A stretch of 64,000 bases of DNA. It comes from a bacterium. Lineage in GTDB: Bacteria > Bacillota > Clostridia > Lachnospirales > Lachnospiraceae. Below are positions 8,716 through 17,302 of this stretch, in pieces (position 1 is the stretch's first letter; every line of letters begins with the position of its first letter). The notes under the pieces were generated by a model, which worked only from the letters and a program-made list of their open reading frames with translations, made no database searches and was not told where the DNA came from. Location of the stretch: the NCBI GenBank assembly GCA_023664305.1, contig JAMPFT010000004.1, positions 1 through 64,000 of the forward strand. Direction: 5' to 3'. The translations under genes and the position numbers were made by a program.

Positions 8716-9373
8716 GTTGACCTCCAAGATAAGTTACCTTTAAAATTCCCTCCAGTTCGGAGAGATTTTGGATGACGTCCGCCGGAACCTCCTGGTCGCA
8801 TTCCAGCACCATGACCGCACAGCCGCCCCGCTGAGCGCGGTGCAGCTGCATGTCGGCGACGTTGATGTTGTTCTGTCCGAGCAGCAGAGTAACCTCGTTG
8901 ACCCGGCCCGGCCTGTCCTGATTGAGGATGATCAGCGTGGGGAAATCGCCGGAAAAGCTGACGCTAAGTCCGTCGATTCCGGTTACCAGAATCGAGCCGC
9001 CGCCTACGGAGGCGGCGGTCATCTGCAGAGTATGACCGTTTCTGCCGTTTAAGAGCAGCTTGACGGAGTTGGGATGTACGTCGCCTAAGTCGATGCCGGA
9101 TAATCGGTAGACCATACCGGCCTCATCCGCAAACCGGAAGCTGTCTGCGATGCGGGGGTCGTCCACTCGAAAGCCCAAAAGCCCGGCGATCAGGGCCTTG
9201 TCGGTGCCGTGTCCTTTTCCTGTGGCGAAAAAAGAACCGTGGAAAAACAGCTCCGCCCGCCTGACGGGCTCTCCCAGCAGGCGGCGCGCCACATTGCCGA
9301 TCTTTACCGCTCCCGCGGTGTGGGAGCTTGAGGGCCCCACCATGACGGGGCCGATAATGTCAAAGGAAGTCAT
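8699..9373 (-). CDS. sdaAB: L-serine dehydratase, iron-sulfur dependent, beta subunit
   Basis: This 224-residue protein is the regulatory partner of sdaAA. The N-terminal domain has the family hallmark GPSSSHTAGA (residues 13-22) followed by GHGTDKALIAGLLG. The C-terminus is an ACT domain (about 148-224; LIILNQDRPGRVNEVT), probably the allosteric serine-binding unit. AAGGAG precedes the ATG at 9373. It is the first gene of the operon and is preceded by a 130-nt leader with strong predicted RNA structure. Confidence 0.95.
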   Translation of the reverse strand: MTSFDIIGPVMVGPSSSHTAGAVKIGNVARRLLGEPVRRAELFFHGSFFATGKGHGTDKALIAGLLGFRVDDPRIADSFRFADEAGMVYRLSGIDLGDVHPNSVKLLLNGRNGHTLQMTAASVGGGSILVTGIDGLSVSFSGDFPTLIILNQDRPGRVNEVTLLLGQNNINVADMQLHRAQRGGCAVMVLECDQEVPADVIQNLSELEGILKVTYLGGQHVSVF

Positions 9374-9388
9374 AAATTTCTCCTTGTC

Positions 9389-9504
9389 GGGCAGAGACCC
9401 GAAAAATCAATGATTTTTCGGGTTCGCTTCGCTCGTCAAATGTCCGAAAAAACATCTGCTCGAGCGAGCTCGGCAGCTGTTTCTTCGGCCACTTGACTCT
9501 GCCC
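9389..9504 (-). promoter_or_regulatory. Structured 5' leader of sdaAB-sdaAA, three-way junction
   Basis: Read on the minus strand, GGGCAGAG (9504-9497) can pair with CUCUGCCC (9396-9389) and encloses two long arms. One is a perfect 13-bp stem, ACCCGAAAAAUCA with its complement, at 9397-9423. The other, near 9442-9488, pairs CCGAAGAAAC with GUUUUUUCGG and continues through CUGC/GCAG and GAGC/GCUC. The single non-Watson-Crick pair in the second arm is G-U only if the minus strand is transcribed. The closing stem ends just before the ribosome binding site. It matches no known riboswitch class I recognise. Confidence 0.55.
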
Positions 9505-9513
9505 TTTACGGAC

Positions 9514-9522
9514 ATTATACCA
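9514..9522 (-). promoter_or_regulatory. Extended -10 promoter of the serine dehydratase operon
   Basis: The minus strand reads TGGTATAAT, a TGn-extended consensus -10. No good -35 hexamer lies 17 bp further up. Transcription would start near 9507, immediately before the leader stem GGGCAGAG. Confidence 0.55.
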
Positions 9523-9581
9523 CTTCCGGAACAAAAATGATAAAAAAATGACAAAACAGAGAAGAATATTTGAAGTTCACG

Positions 9582-9610
9582 TTGTAATTTCATTTTGGAT
9601 TTGCTATAAT
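9582..9610 (+). promoter_or_regulatory. Promoter of the phosphofructokinase gene
   Basis: TTGTAA (9582-9587) and TATAAT (9605-9610) are separated by 17 bp. They lie about 65 bp before the GTG start and back to back with the sdaAB promoter. This is a sigma-A type signal. Confidence 0.75.
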
Positions 9611-9673
9611 GCAGTTTGGCGGCTGAAAACCGGTGCAATATTTAATTTTTTTAATAGAAGCGGAGGATCAAAA

Positions 9674-10918
9674 GTGGCAAAGAAGCGTAATATCATCGTA
9701 GGGCAGTCGGGAGGTCCCACTGCGGTAATCAATTCCAGTCTTGCGGGAGTCTACAAGACTGCAAAGGAGAGAGGATTCCATAAGGTATACGGAATGCTGC
9801 ACGGCGTGCAGGGATTTCTGGACGAGCAGTATGTGGATCTGGCAACGCAGATTCATTCCGATATGGATATTGAACTGTTGAAGAGAACGCCCTCGGCGTT
9901 TTTGGGTTCCTGCAGATACAAGCTGCCGGAAATCTATGAGAACAGCGAGATCTATGAGAAGATTTTCCAGATTCTGGATAAGCTGGAGATCGAGGCGTTT
10001 ATTTACATCGGCGGAAACGACTCCATGGATACGATCAAGAAGCTGTCCGATTATGCGATTATCAAGGGACACAGCCAGAAGTTTCTGGGCGTGCCCAAGA
10101 CGATTGACAACGATCTGGCCCTGACGGACCATACGCCCGGCTTCGGAAGCGCGGCGAAGTACATCGCGGCTTCCACCAAGGAGATTATCCGGGATGCTCT
10201 GGGCCTGACCTACAAGGACAGATCCACCATTACCATCCTTGAGATTATGGGACGTAACGCGGGATGGCTGACCGGAGCGACAGCGCTTGCAAGGACGGAA
10301 GAGTGCGAAGGCCCCGATCTGATTTATCTGCCTGAGGTAACGTTCGACATCGCGAAATTCCGCGATACGACCGCGGAGCTGCTCAAGAAGAAGAAATCCG
10401 TGGTAGTGGCTGTGTCCGAGGGAATCAAGGTGGCGGACGGCAGATATGTGTGCGAGCTGTCCGGCGGCGGTGATTATGTGGATGCGTTCGGCCATAAGCA
10501 GCTTCAGGGAACCGCAGCTTATCTTGCGGGATATCTGGGGGCTGAGATCGGCTGCAAGACCCGCAGCATCGAGTTTTCCACCCTGCAGAGAAGCGCTTCG
10601 CATATGGCTTCGCGTGTGGACGTGGACGAGGCGTTCATGGTCGGCGGCGCGGCTGTCAAGGCGGCTGACGAGGGAGATTCCGGAAAGATGGTGGTAATCG
10701 ACCGTGTGGCGGACGATCCTTACATGAGTGCGGCAGGCATCTACGACGTACACAGGATTGCAAACAACGAGAAGCTGGTTCCCCGTTCCTGGATGAACCG
10801 GGAGGGCAACTATGTGACGGACGAGTTTATAAGCTATGTGGAGCCCCTGATCCTCGGCGACTATCAGCCCTTCATGGTCAACGGTCTTCCTCAGCATCTG
10901 GTGTTGAAAAGGAAATAA
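9674..10918 (+). CDS. pfp: Pyrophosphate-dependent 6-phosphofructokinase
   Basis: This 414-residue enzyme phosphorylates fructose 6-phosphate using PPi, allowing reversible glycolysis. The nucleotide/PPi loop is GGNDS (113-117), with Asp where ATP enzymes carry Gly. The catalytic loop is PKTIDND (141-147), where the Lys is the mark of PPi-type enzymes (ATP types have PGTIDND). MGRNAGW is at 192-198. GTG at 9674 is the start because GGAGG lies 7 nt upstream; earlier in-frame codons would add an unrelated hydrophobic extension and overlap the promoter. It is monocistronic, with its own promoter and terminator. Confidence 0.93.
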   Translation: MAKKRNIIVGQSGGPTAVINSSLAGVYKTAKERGFHKVYGMLHGVQGFLDEQYVDLATQIHSDMDIELLKRTPSAFLGSCRYKLPEIYENSEIYEKIFQILDKLEIEAFIYIGGNDSMDTIKKLSDYAIIKGHSQKFLGVPKTIDNDLALTDHTPGFGSAAKYIAASTKEIIRDALGLTYKDRSTITILEIMGRNAGWLTGATALARTEECEGPDLIYLPEVTFDIAKFRDTTAELLKKKKSVVVAVSEGIKVADGRYVCELSGGGDYVDAFGHKQLQGTAAYLAGYLGAEIGCKTRSIEFSTLQRSASHMASRVDVDEAFMVGGAAVKAADEGDSGKMVVIDRVADDPYMSAAGIYDVHRIANNEKLVPRSWMNREGNYVTDEFISYVEPLILGDYQPFMVNGLPQHLVLKRK

Positions 10919-10962
10919 ACTGCGAAAGAAATAATTACAGAAGAAATCATTACGAAAGAAGC

Positions 10963-11003
10963 GCCGCTTCATCCGAAAGAAAAGGATGGAGCGGCACTTT
11001 TTT
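10963..11003 (+). terminator. Intrinsic terminator of pfp
   Basis: GCCGCTTCATCC (10963-10974) pairs with GGATGGAGCGGC (10984-10995). The stem is followed by AC and a T6 run that overlaps the stop codon of the convergent regulator gene. Confidence 0.9.
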
Positions 11004-11937
11004 ATACCGACGCGCCCGCGTTTTTCCTGTCGTCGTAGTAGGCCTCCACGGTGATGTTCTGCTTGTAGTCCCCGAAGTTCTCGCCGAAGAGAGTCAGGCC
11101 GCCGCAGTTGGCGGTATCCTTCGGCACGGCGAAGGTCAGGTTGATGGAGCTGTTGTAGTCTATGCGGAGATCGGAAAGCTTTGTCCGGGAAATCCGATGG
11201 GTGCCGTCGATAAAGGTTCCCTCGGAGTTGACGATCAGGGTTTTCAGAAGCCCGTATTGGTTCAGGGGCATCGGCCACCAGGCAGGGGACAGGATTCCCT
11301 TTCGGCTGCCGAAGTCGCCGGGGCTGATCCACTTGCCCAGGGGAATGCCGTTGATGTCGAAATAAATGTCGCTGGGATAGTCCTCGTTGTTCTCCGGGCA
11401 TTCCGAAGAAATCTCAAAGGAGATCCGCAGCTCCTGCAGGGTCTGTCCGGCGATCAGGCGGTTGGGCAGATTGTAGGTGATGCTGCCGTAGCCGAACCAG
11501 AGGATCCCTGCGTGAAAGCGCTCGGGATAGGAGAAAACCCGGGGCATATCCAGCTCGCCGATGATGATGCTGGAGGTGGCGAGGCCGCAGGTGGGATGGA
11601 CGTCGCAGGCGGTATAGTGCCCTACGGGGATATCGTCCCGGTAGCAGTCCCGGGGCTTGCTCTGGGGAGCCATATCCACGATCATGCGGGAATAGACCGG
11701 CTGGACGATTTTCATGATACCGCGCTTCCCGGAGGAAGTACGGATCGTGACAAGCCCCGCGCTCTCCAGCTTGCTCACATGAAGGGAGATGGCGCTGTTT
11801 GTCAGCTGCAGCGCCTCCGCCAGATCGTTCATGCTCATCTCTTTTTCGTAGATCAATTCCATAATCCGCAGACGCATAGGGGTGCTCAGGGCCTTGAAAA
11901 TGTCCTCCGATTCCGTCAGTGAATGTATGTGCAGCAT
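11002..11937 (-). CDS. ArsR-type regulator with a large C-terminal sensing domain
   Basis: Residues about 8-85 form a winged helix of the ArsR/SmtB type (IFKALSTPMRLRIMELIYE, then MNDLAEALQLTNSAISLHVSKLESAGLV). The remaining 220 residues form a beta-rich domain with segments such as CDVHPTCGLATSS, WFGYGSITYNLPN and FDINGIPLGKWISPGDFG, which suggests a jelly-roll ligand domain. The metal-binding cysteines of classical ArsR proteins are absent. The ATG at 11937 follows a GGAGGAG site. It is divergent from the carbohydrate locus and faces repeated AT-rich motifs, so control of that locus is the natural inference, perhaps with an arabinose-related ligand. Confidence 0.85.
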   Translation of the reverse strand: MLHIHSLTESEDIFKALSTPMRLRIMELIYEKEMSMNDLAEALQLTNSAISLHVSKLESAGLVTIRTSSGKRGIMKIVQPVYSRMIVDMAPQSKPRDCYRDDIPVGHYTACDVHPTCGLATSSIIIGELDMPRVFSYPERFHAGILWFGYGSITYNLPNRLIAGQTLQELRISFEISSECPENNEDYPSDIYFDINGIPLGKWISPGDFGSRKGILSPAWWPMPLNQYGLLKTLIVNSEGTFIDGTHRISRTKLSDLRIDYNSSINLTFAVPKDTANCGGLTLFGENFGDYKQNITVEAYYDDRKNAGASV

Positions 11938-11992
11938 AAGCTCCTCCTTTGCGTTGTCAGAATATTTTGGGGTGTCGGATGGTTCTATCTGA

Positions 11993-12022
11993 ATTATACA
12001 GGGAAGGAAAAGGTTAAGTCAA
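11993..12022 (-). promoter_or_regulatory. Promoter of the ArsR-type regulator
   Basis: The minus strand shows TTGACT (12022-12017), an 18-bp spacer and TATAAT (11998-11993), about 55 bp upstream of the start codon. The operator-like motif TAAGCGTTAA begins 5 bp beyond the -35, which would permit autoregulation. Confidence 0.7.
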
Positions 12023-12026
12023 TACA

Positions 12027-12224
12027 TAAGCGTTAAAGAAATGAATAAATCATTAATTTTGGAAGGAGGAACAAGAGGGGGACAGTAGAATTGTGCAGAT
12101 TAGACAAAAACAGGGAGCGAAATTTCGGCACATAAATCAAAATTGTTTATTGACACTGGGATGATAAAAGAGTATCTTTAAATTAAGATTAAGCAAAATC
12201 ATTAATGATAAAGCAAACGCTTAA
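12027..12224. promoter_or_regulatory. Cluster of repeated operator-like motifs
   Basis: In the 524-bp divergent region, AAATCATTAAT occurs twice (12047-12057 and 12196-12206). TAAGCGTTAA (12027-12036) faces a near inverse copy AACGCTTAA (12216-12224), and ATTAAGCAA occurs near 12188 and 12270. One group flanks the regulator promoter. The other sits just downstream of the transport-operon promoter, a classic roadblock position. They are probably binding sites of the neighbouring regulator. From 12310 to the gene start nothing else is recognisable except the ribosome binding site. Confidence 0.5.
12150..12178 (+). promoter_or_regulatory. Promoter of the carbohydrate transport operon
   Basis: TTGACA (12150-12155), a 17-bp spacer and TATCTT (12173-12178). 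It predicts a 5' leader of about 275 nt that begins inside the second group of operator-like repeats. Confidence 0.75.
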
Positions 12225-12461
12225 ATAAAAGATCAAAAAACACCGTAAAACACCCCAAAAACGAGTTTTTATTAAGCAATATGTGAAGTGCTTATGACGC
12301 AGGGTGTACAAAATGTATGCTGTGTTTTGCGGCGCACACAGGCAAATCGTCAATATGTATAGCGAAGCTCTTGCGCGGTTTGGCGCGCGGTCTTAAAACC
12401 CAATATTTGAAAATGTATTTCCATATTCAGATATACATTCATTTTTATAAGGAGGTTCCGT

Positions 12462-15431
12462 ATGGCACGGAAAAGTAAAAAAGTTGTAGCGGCGGTGCTG
12501 ACAGCCAGCATAGTCAGCCAGATTTTTTTCGGGGAACTTGCAGCCGGGGTTGTCCATGCAGACACGTCCGGGGACACGGGAACCCAGCAGTCGTCGGGGG
12601 AAACGTTCAGTATTGAGCGTCTTACCTCCAATTATACCATTGTCAGTGCGGGGTATACTGCGGCTGCGTACAAGGGGGATCCTGTGACCTGGCAGATGGA
12701 CAAGGCCCTGGACGGCGGGGATACCGGATATCTGGCAGAAAACAATTACGGGTACGGCAACGGCGTCGTGGATGTGAAGAGTGGTGATTCCTTCCGTATG
12801 ACCGTGACCGTGCCGGAGACGGCACTCTACTGGATCGGGTTTGACTATCTGTCTTACGATGAGTCCATCCTGCCCATTGAGTTTGCGCTGAAGGTAGACG
12901 GGGATTATCCCTTCTACGAGAGCAGGAATCTGTCCTTCGAGACGACGTGGGCCTCGCAGGAGGAGGTTTCCCACGACCGTTACGGAAATGAGATCGTGGC
13001 GATGCCTGACAAACTGATTCAGTGGGAGACCAAGTATCTGTCCGACGCGAGCTACAGGCGTGCCGAGCCTCTCAGCGTAGAGCTGGAGCAGGGAACGCAC
13101 GAGCTGGAGATCGAGGTCAGCGAGGGGACGTTTTTGCTGGGCAATATCACCCTGACGGCTCCCGTGAAGGTGCCGGAGTACACGGGCTCTGAGAAAGCGC
13201 CGGGAAGTGAACTGATCACCATCGAGGGCGAGGATTTCTATCTGAGGAACGATTCCGCCATCCATGCGATCGGAGAGTACGATTCCGCGTTAAATCCCCT
13301 GTCCGCTACGGATACGGTGCTCAACACGGTGGACAGCGACTCCTTCAAGACCGCGGGACAGACAATCACCTACGAGTTCAATGTAGAGAAGGCGGGATAT
13401 TATTATCTGGCCATGAACTATAAGCAGTCCGACAAAAACGACTTCCCGGTATTTCTGGACTTCAGGATTGACGGGGAGATCCCGAACACGGAGTTCCAGA
13501 GTTGGAAGGCCGAGTACACCACCAAGTACCGGAATAAGACGCTCCAGGATACGGACGGCAACAATTTAAGCGTTTATCTGGAGCAGGGACGCCACACGCT
13601 TTCCATTACGATCAGCGTTGAGAATCTGCTGTATGTGCTGGAGCAGGTGGATCAGATCATGAACGGCGTCAACGACCTGTCCCTGGAGGTGACCAAGGTA
13701 GCCGGTACGAACAAGGACAAGTACAGGGATCTGAGGCTGACAAGATACATACCGGACGTACAGGAGAGACTGTACGGATGGGTTGACGATCTTTACGAGC
13801 TGGCGGAGATCGCAACGCAGTATGTGGAGGAGGACGACCCGGAGGACGTGGCGGCTTTCGCATACCTGATTATTGCGGCCAAGCAGCTCAAGAGCCTGGG
13901 CGACGAACCCAACGAGCTGATCTACCGTGTGGCGGAGCTTTCCACGAGCGTAAACTCCATCAACACGCAGATCGCAAACTTCATCGACCTGATCAACGAC
14001 AATAATCTTTCCATCGACAGGATTTATTTCTATCAGGACGACGCGAAGCTTCCGAAGAAGCTGAACGTGTTTAAGAGCATGGGGCTTTCGGTAAAGAGAT
14101 TTGTATATTCCTTCTTCGGAACCTCTTATTCCGCGAGCAATATAGACGAGAATCATCTCCAGGTATGGGTAAACAGACCCAGACAGTATGTGGAGATCAT
14201 GCAGAAGATGATCGACGAGCAGTTCACGGCGCAGACGGGTATCGAGGTGGATCTGTCCCTGATGACCGACGCGAACAAGCTGGTGCTTTCCAACGCTTCC
14301 GGCGATACCCCCGACATCGCAACGGGTATCAACTACGCCATTCCCTTTGAGCTGGGCAGCCGCGGGGCGCTGGTGGACCTGACGAAGTTTGACAATTATA
14401 AAGAAGTGTTCGGAAGATACAGCAGAGGTCTGGTGGTATCCTCCGTCATCGGCGAAGGGCTTTACTCTCTGCCGGAGACCATGAACTTTTATGTTATGTT
14501 CTACCGCTCGGATATTCTGGAGAAGCTGGGACTGGAAGCGCCGGACACCATGGACGATCTGATCGCCATGCTGCCGGATCTGCAGATGAGGGGACTGAAT
14601 GTCTACTATCCCACGGCGTCCATGATGGCGATGCGTAACTTCCACGGGACGACGCCCCTGATCTTCCAGAACGGCGGAAAGCTTTACGGGGAGACGGCGA
14701 CGGAGCTTTTGGTCAACAGCGAGGCTTCCATAGAGGGAATCACGGAGCTGACGGAGCTGTTCACCCTCTATAATCTGCCGGTGGATGTGCCCAATTTCTA
14801 TCAGCACTTCAGGAACGGAGACCTGCCCATCGGCATAGCGGACTTTAACGCCTACAACCTGATCCTGAACGCGGCCCCGGAGATTGCCAATTCCTGGGAG
14901 ATCGCGCTGGTGCCCGGCGTGGAGGATCCGGATACGGGAGAAATCAACAGGTACATGTCCGGCGGCGCGGAGAGCACGGTAATGTTCCAGTCCAATGAGG
15001 AGAGAGAGCAGCAGGCATGGCAGTTTATGGACTGGTGGTCCAGTGCCGAGGTACAGGCGGAGTTCGGACAGATGCTTCAGATCATGTACGGCGACGAGTA
15101 TATCTGGCCCACCGCGAACCTGGAAGCCTTCAACAATCTTCCTTATCCTACCGCCCACAAGGACATCATCATGAGTCAGGCGGAAAATATTCTGGAAGCG
15201 CCCAGACTGCTGGCGAGCTACATGATGGAGCGTGAGCTCAGCAACGCGTTCAACGACATTGTGGTCAACGGCGACACCCTGCGGACCAGAATCGACGAGC
15301 TTGTGAAGACTGTAAACAGAGAGACGACCAGAAAGCTGGAGGAGTTCGGCTACATCGACAGCGACGGGAACGTGCAGGAGGAATATCTTGTTCCCTCGGT
15401 GGACGTAGTAAATCGGATTTTCGGAGATTAG
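12462..15431 (+). CDS. Giant solute-binding protein with N-terminal carbohydrate-binding-like domains
   Basis: The protein has 989 residues, about twice the size of ordinary sugar-binding proteins. It has a signal peptide (1-34, cleavage after VHA) without a lipobox cysteine, so it may be released or held by another part. Two beta-sandwich repeats follow (about 50-230 and 245-395). Each has paired motifs such as YWIGFDYLSYDES / YYLAMNYKQSDKN and LEQGTHELEIEV / LEQGRHTLSITI. A helical section (about 400-560) leads to a family 1 extracellular solute-binding domain from about 568 to the end (SNASGDTPDIATGIN, LPETMNFYVMFYRSDIL). GGAGG is 7 nt before the ATG. It heads the operon and precedes two permease genes. 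Confidence 0.88.
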   Translation: MARKSKKVVAAVLTASIVSQIFFGELAAGVVHADTSGDTGTQQSSGETFSIERLTSNYTIVSAGYTAAAYKGDPVTWQMDKALDGGDTGYLAENNYGYGNGVVDVKSGDSFRMTVTVPETALYWIGFDYLSYDESILPIEFALKVDGDYPFYESRNLSFETTWASQEEVSHDRYGNEIVAMPDKLIQWETKYLSDASYRRAEPLSVELEQGTHELEIEVSEGTFLLGNITLTAPVKVPEYTGSEKAPGSELITIEGEDFYLRNDSAIHAIGEYDSALNPLSATDTVLNTVDSDSFKTAGQTITYEFNVEKAGYYYLAMNYKQSDKNDFPVFLDFRIDGEIPNTEFQSWKAEYTTKYRNKTLQDTDGNNLSVYLEQGRHTLSITISVENLLYVLEQVDQIMNGVNDLSLEVTKVAGTNKDKYRDLRLTRYIPDVQERLYGWVDDLYELAEIATQYVEEDDPEDVAAFAYLIIAAKQLKSLGDEPNELIYRVAELSTSVNSINTQIANFIDLINDNNLSIDRIYFYQDDAKLPKKLNVFKSMGLSVKRFVYSFFGTSYSASNIDENHLQVWVNRPRQYVEIMQKMIDEQFTAQTGIEVDLSLMTDANKLVLSNASGDTPDIATGINYAIPFELGSRGALVDLTKFDNYKEVFGRYSRGLVVSSVIGEGLYSLPETMNFYVMFYRSDILEKLGLEAPDTMDDLIAMLPDLQMRGLNVYYPTASMMAMRNFHGTTPLIFQNGGKLYGETATELLVNSEASIEGITELTELFTLYNLPVDVPNFYQHFRNGDLPIGIADFNAYNLILNAAPEIANSWEIALVPGVEDPDTGEINRYMSGGAESTVMFQSNEEREQQAWQFMDWWSSAEVQAEFGQMLQIMYGDEYIWPTANLEAFNNLPYPTAHKDIIMSQAENILEAPRLLASYMMERELSNAFNDIVVNGDTLRTRIDELVKTVNRETTRKLEEFGYIDSDGNVQEEYLVPSVDVVNRIFGD

Positions 15432-15459
15432 GCATGTATACTCTCAAATATTGAATGAA

Positions 15460-15477
15460 TGCCCGCAGGAGCGGGCA
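15460..15477 (+). promoter_or_regulatory. Intercistronic hairpin after the binding-protein gene
   Basis: TGCCCGC-AGGA-GCGGGCA forms a perfect 7-bp stem with a 4-nt loop, ending just before the permease ribosome binding site (GGAGGTG, 15479-15485). There is no T-run. Such hairpins typically protect the upstream binding-protein mRNA or reduce downstream translation. Confidence 0.7.
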
Positions 15478-15490
15478 TGGAGGTGTAGCG

Positions 15491-16396
15491 ATGAGTAAGA
15501 GGACCAAAATAAGCAGAAGGGAGCATTCCAACAAAGCCGGATATCTGTTTGTTCTCCCTTATGCCCTGCTGTTTACCGTATTCATACTGACTCCGGTAAT
15601 CCTGGCGATTATTCTTTCCTTTACGAACTTTAATACTATACAGTTTCCCAAATTTGTGGGATTCCTGAATTATATCAATCTGATCACCGGCGACGAGGTG
15701 TTCATGCAGCATGTCCTGCCCAACACGGTGATTTACGCGCTGATCGTGGGCGTCGGCGGCTATGTGCTGGCGTTTCTGATGGCCTGGGCCCTGGCGAACC
15801 TGCCCGGCGCGCTGCGGACGGTATTCGCCCTGATCCTGTATTCACCGACCATGACCACCGGCGTTGCGATGTCGGTGCTCTGGAAGATTATCTTTACGGG
15901 CGACCAGACCGGTTACCTGAACAGCTGGCTGATGGATCTGGGCGTGATCAACGAGCCGATCATCTGGCTGGTGAACGAGAATTATCTGCTGCCCATCGTC
16001 ATCTTTATCGGCCTCTGGAGCAGCATGGGCGTGGGCTTTCTGTCGATCATGGCAGGTATCCTGAACACGGACGAATCCCTGTATGAGGCGGCGGCCATCG
16101 ACGGCGTGAAAAACAGGTTCCAGGAGATGATCTATGTGACCATCCCCAGCATGAAGCCGCAGATGCTGTTCGCAGCCGTTATGCAGATCGTGGGAGCGTT
16201 CCAGAACGGACAGATCGCTTCCATGCTGGCCGGCAATCCTACCCCCGGCTACGCGGCGCAGCTGATTGTCAACCACATTGAGGATTACGGATTTATCCGT
16301 TATGAGATGGGCTATGCGGCGGCTGTATCCGTTGCGCTGCTTTTGATCGTACAGGTATTTTCCAAGATCTCCAATAAACTGTTCGGAGAGGATTAG
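15491..16396 (+). CDS. Sugar ABC transporter permease (MalF-type)
   Basis: A 301-residue inner-membrane permease with six predicted helices and the cytoplasmic EAA loop [21 protein letters not shown], which docks on the transport ATPase. The ATG at 15491 has GGAGGTG upstream; an in-frame ATG at 15455 lies in the intercistronic hairpin region and is less likely. It pairs with the next gene as the MalF/MalG-like half of an importer for the giant binding protein. No ATPase is encoded nearby, so a shared MsmK-like ATPase elsewhere is likely. Confidence 0.93.
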   Translation: MSKRTKISRREHSNKAGYLFVLPYALLFTVFILTPVILAIILSFTNFNTIQFPKFVGFLNYINLITGDEVFMQHVLPNTVIYALIVGVGGYVLAFLMAWALANLPGALRTVFALILYSPTMTTGVAMSVLWKIIFTGDQTGYLNSWLMDLGVINEPIIWLVNENYLLPIVIFIGLWSSMGVGFLSIMAGILNTDESLYEAAAIDGVKNRFQEMIYVTIPSMKPQMLFAAVMQIVGAFQNGQIASMLAGNPTPGYAAQLIVNHIEDYGFIRYEMGYAAAVSVALLLIVQVFSKISNKLFGED

Positions 16397-16408
16397 GAGG
16401 CGTGAAAA

Positions 16409-17281
16409 ATGGCTTATAAAGGACATAAAATCAATCCCAAAAAATTTGAACCGGGTCAGATCAAGATTATTCTGATGGTGCTACCCCTGGTGATTCTCAC
16501 GGGTCTGCCGATTGTGTTCATCATATTCCATGCGTTTAAGCCCATGGAAGAGCTGTTCGCATTCCCGCCCAAGTTTATCACCACGAACCCTACCCTGGAT
16601 AACTTCCGGAAGCTGTTTAAGGCGTCCAGAACCGCGGGCATCCCGCTTTCCAAGTATGTGTTCAACAGCCTGCTGATCACGATCAGCGTAGTGTTCTCCT
16701 CCCTGATTTTCTCCACGGCGGCTGCCTACGCGCTGTCGAAGCTGAAGTTCAAGGGAAGAGAAGCGATGATGCAGATCAATCAGTTTGCCATCATGTTCGT
16801 GGCCGTGGCGGTTATGATTCCCCGCTATCTGGTGGTCAACATGCTGGGCCTGACCAATACCTACTGGGCGCATATCCTTCCGCTGATCCCTCTGCCGGTG
16901 GCGCTGTTTCTGGTCAAACAGTTCGTGGACCAGGTGCCGCAGTCGCTGATCGAGGCGGCGTACATGGACGGGGCGACGGAGATCCATATTTATCTGAAGG
17001 TGATCATCCCGATGATCAAGCCCGCGATCGCTACGGCGGCCATCCTGGTGTTCCAGCAGGTGTGGACCAATATGGAGGCCTCCAACTACTATGTAAACGA
17101 TGAGGGCCTGAAATCCCTTGCCTTTTATATGAATACCTTAAGCAGCGGCACAGGCAACACGGTAGCCGGACAGGGAGTGGCGGCAGCCGCATCGCTGATC
17201 ATGTTTGTACCCAATCTGGTGCTGTTCTGTATCCTGCAGAAAAACGTTATGAATACCATGGCACATTCCGGTATCAAGTAG
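16409..17281 (+). CDS. Carbohydrate ABC transporter permease (MalG-type)
   Basis: A 290-residue second permease of the first importer, with six hydrophobic segments and the EAA motif EAAYMDGATEIHIYLKVIIP. AGGAGGCG lies 7 nt before the ATG, 12 nt after the preceding stop. The C-terminus (LFCILQKNVMNTMAHSGIK) matches the MalG-type end. It is co-transcribed with its partner and followed after 21 nt by the NHL/Yip1-like gene. Confidence 0.93.
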   Translation: MAYKGHKINPKKFEPGQIKIILMVLPLVILTGLPIVFIIFHAFKPMEELFAFPPKFITTNPTLDNFRKLFKASRTAGIPLSKYVFNSLLITISVVFSSLIFSTAAAYALSKLKFKGREAMMQINQFAIMFVAVAVMIPRYLVVNMLGLTNTYWAHILPLIPLPVALFLVKQFVDQVPQSLIEAAYMDGATEIHIYLKVIIPMIKPAIATAAILVFQQVWTNMEASNYYVNDEGLKSLAFYMNTLSSGTGNTVAGQGVAAAASLIMFVPNLVLFCILQKNVMNTMAHSGIK

Positions 17282-17302
17282 AAATGAGAGGGGAAGGAAT
17301 TG

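Noticed and set aside
9389-9504. T-box leader for serine dehydratase
   Set aside because: No T-box consensus or specifier/antiterminator pattern could be found; the structure is different.
9668-11401. 577-codon open frame opposite pfp and running into the regulator gene
   Set aside because: It crosses two well-supported genes, a terminator and a promoter, and shows no protein-like motifs.
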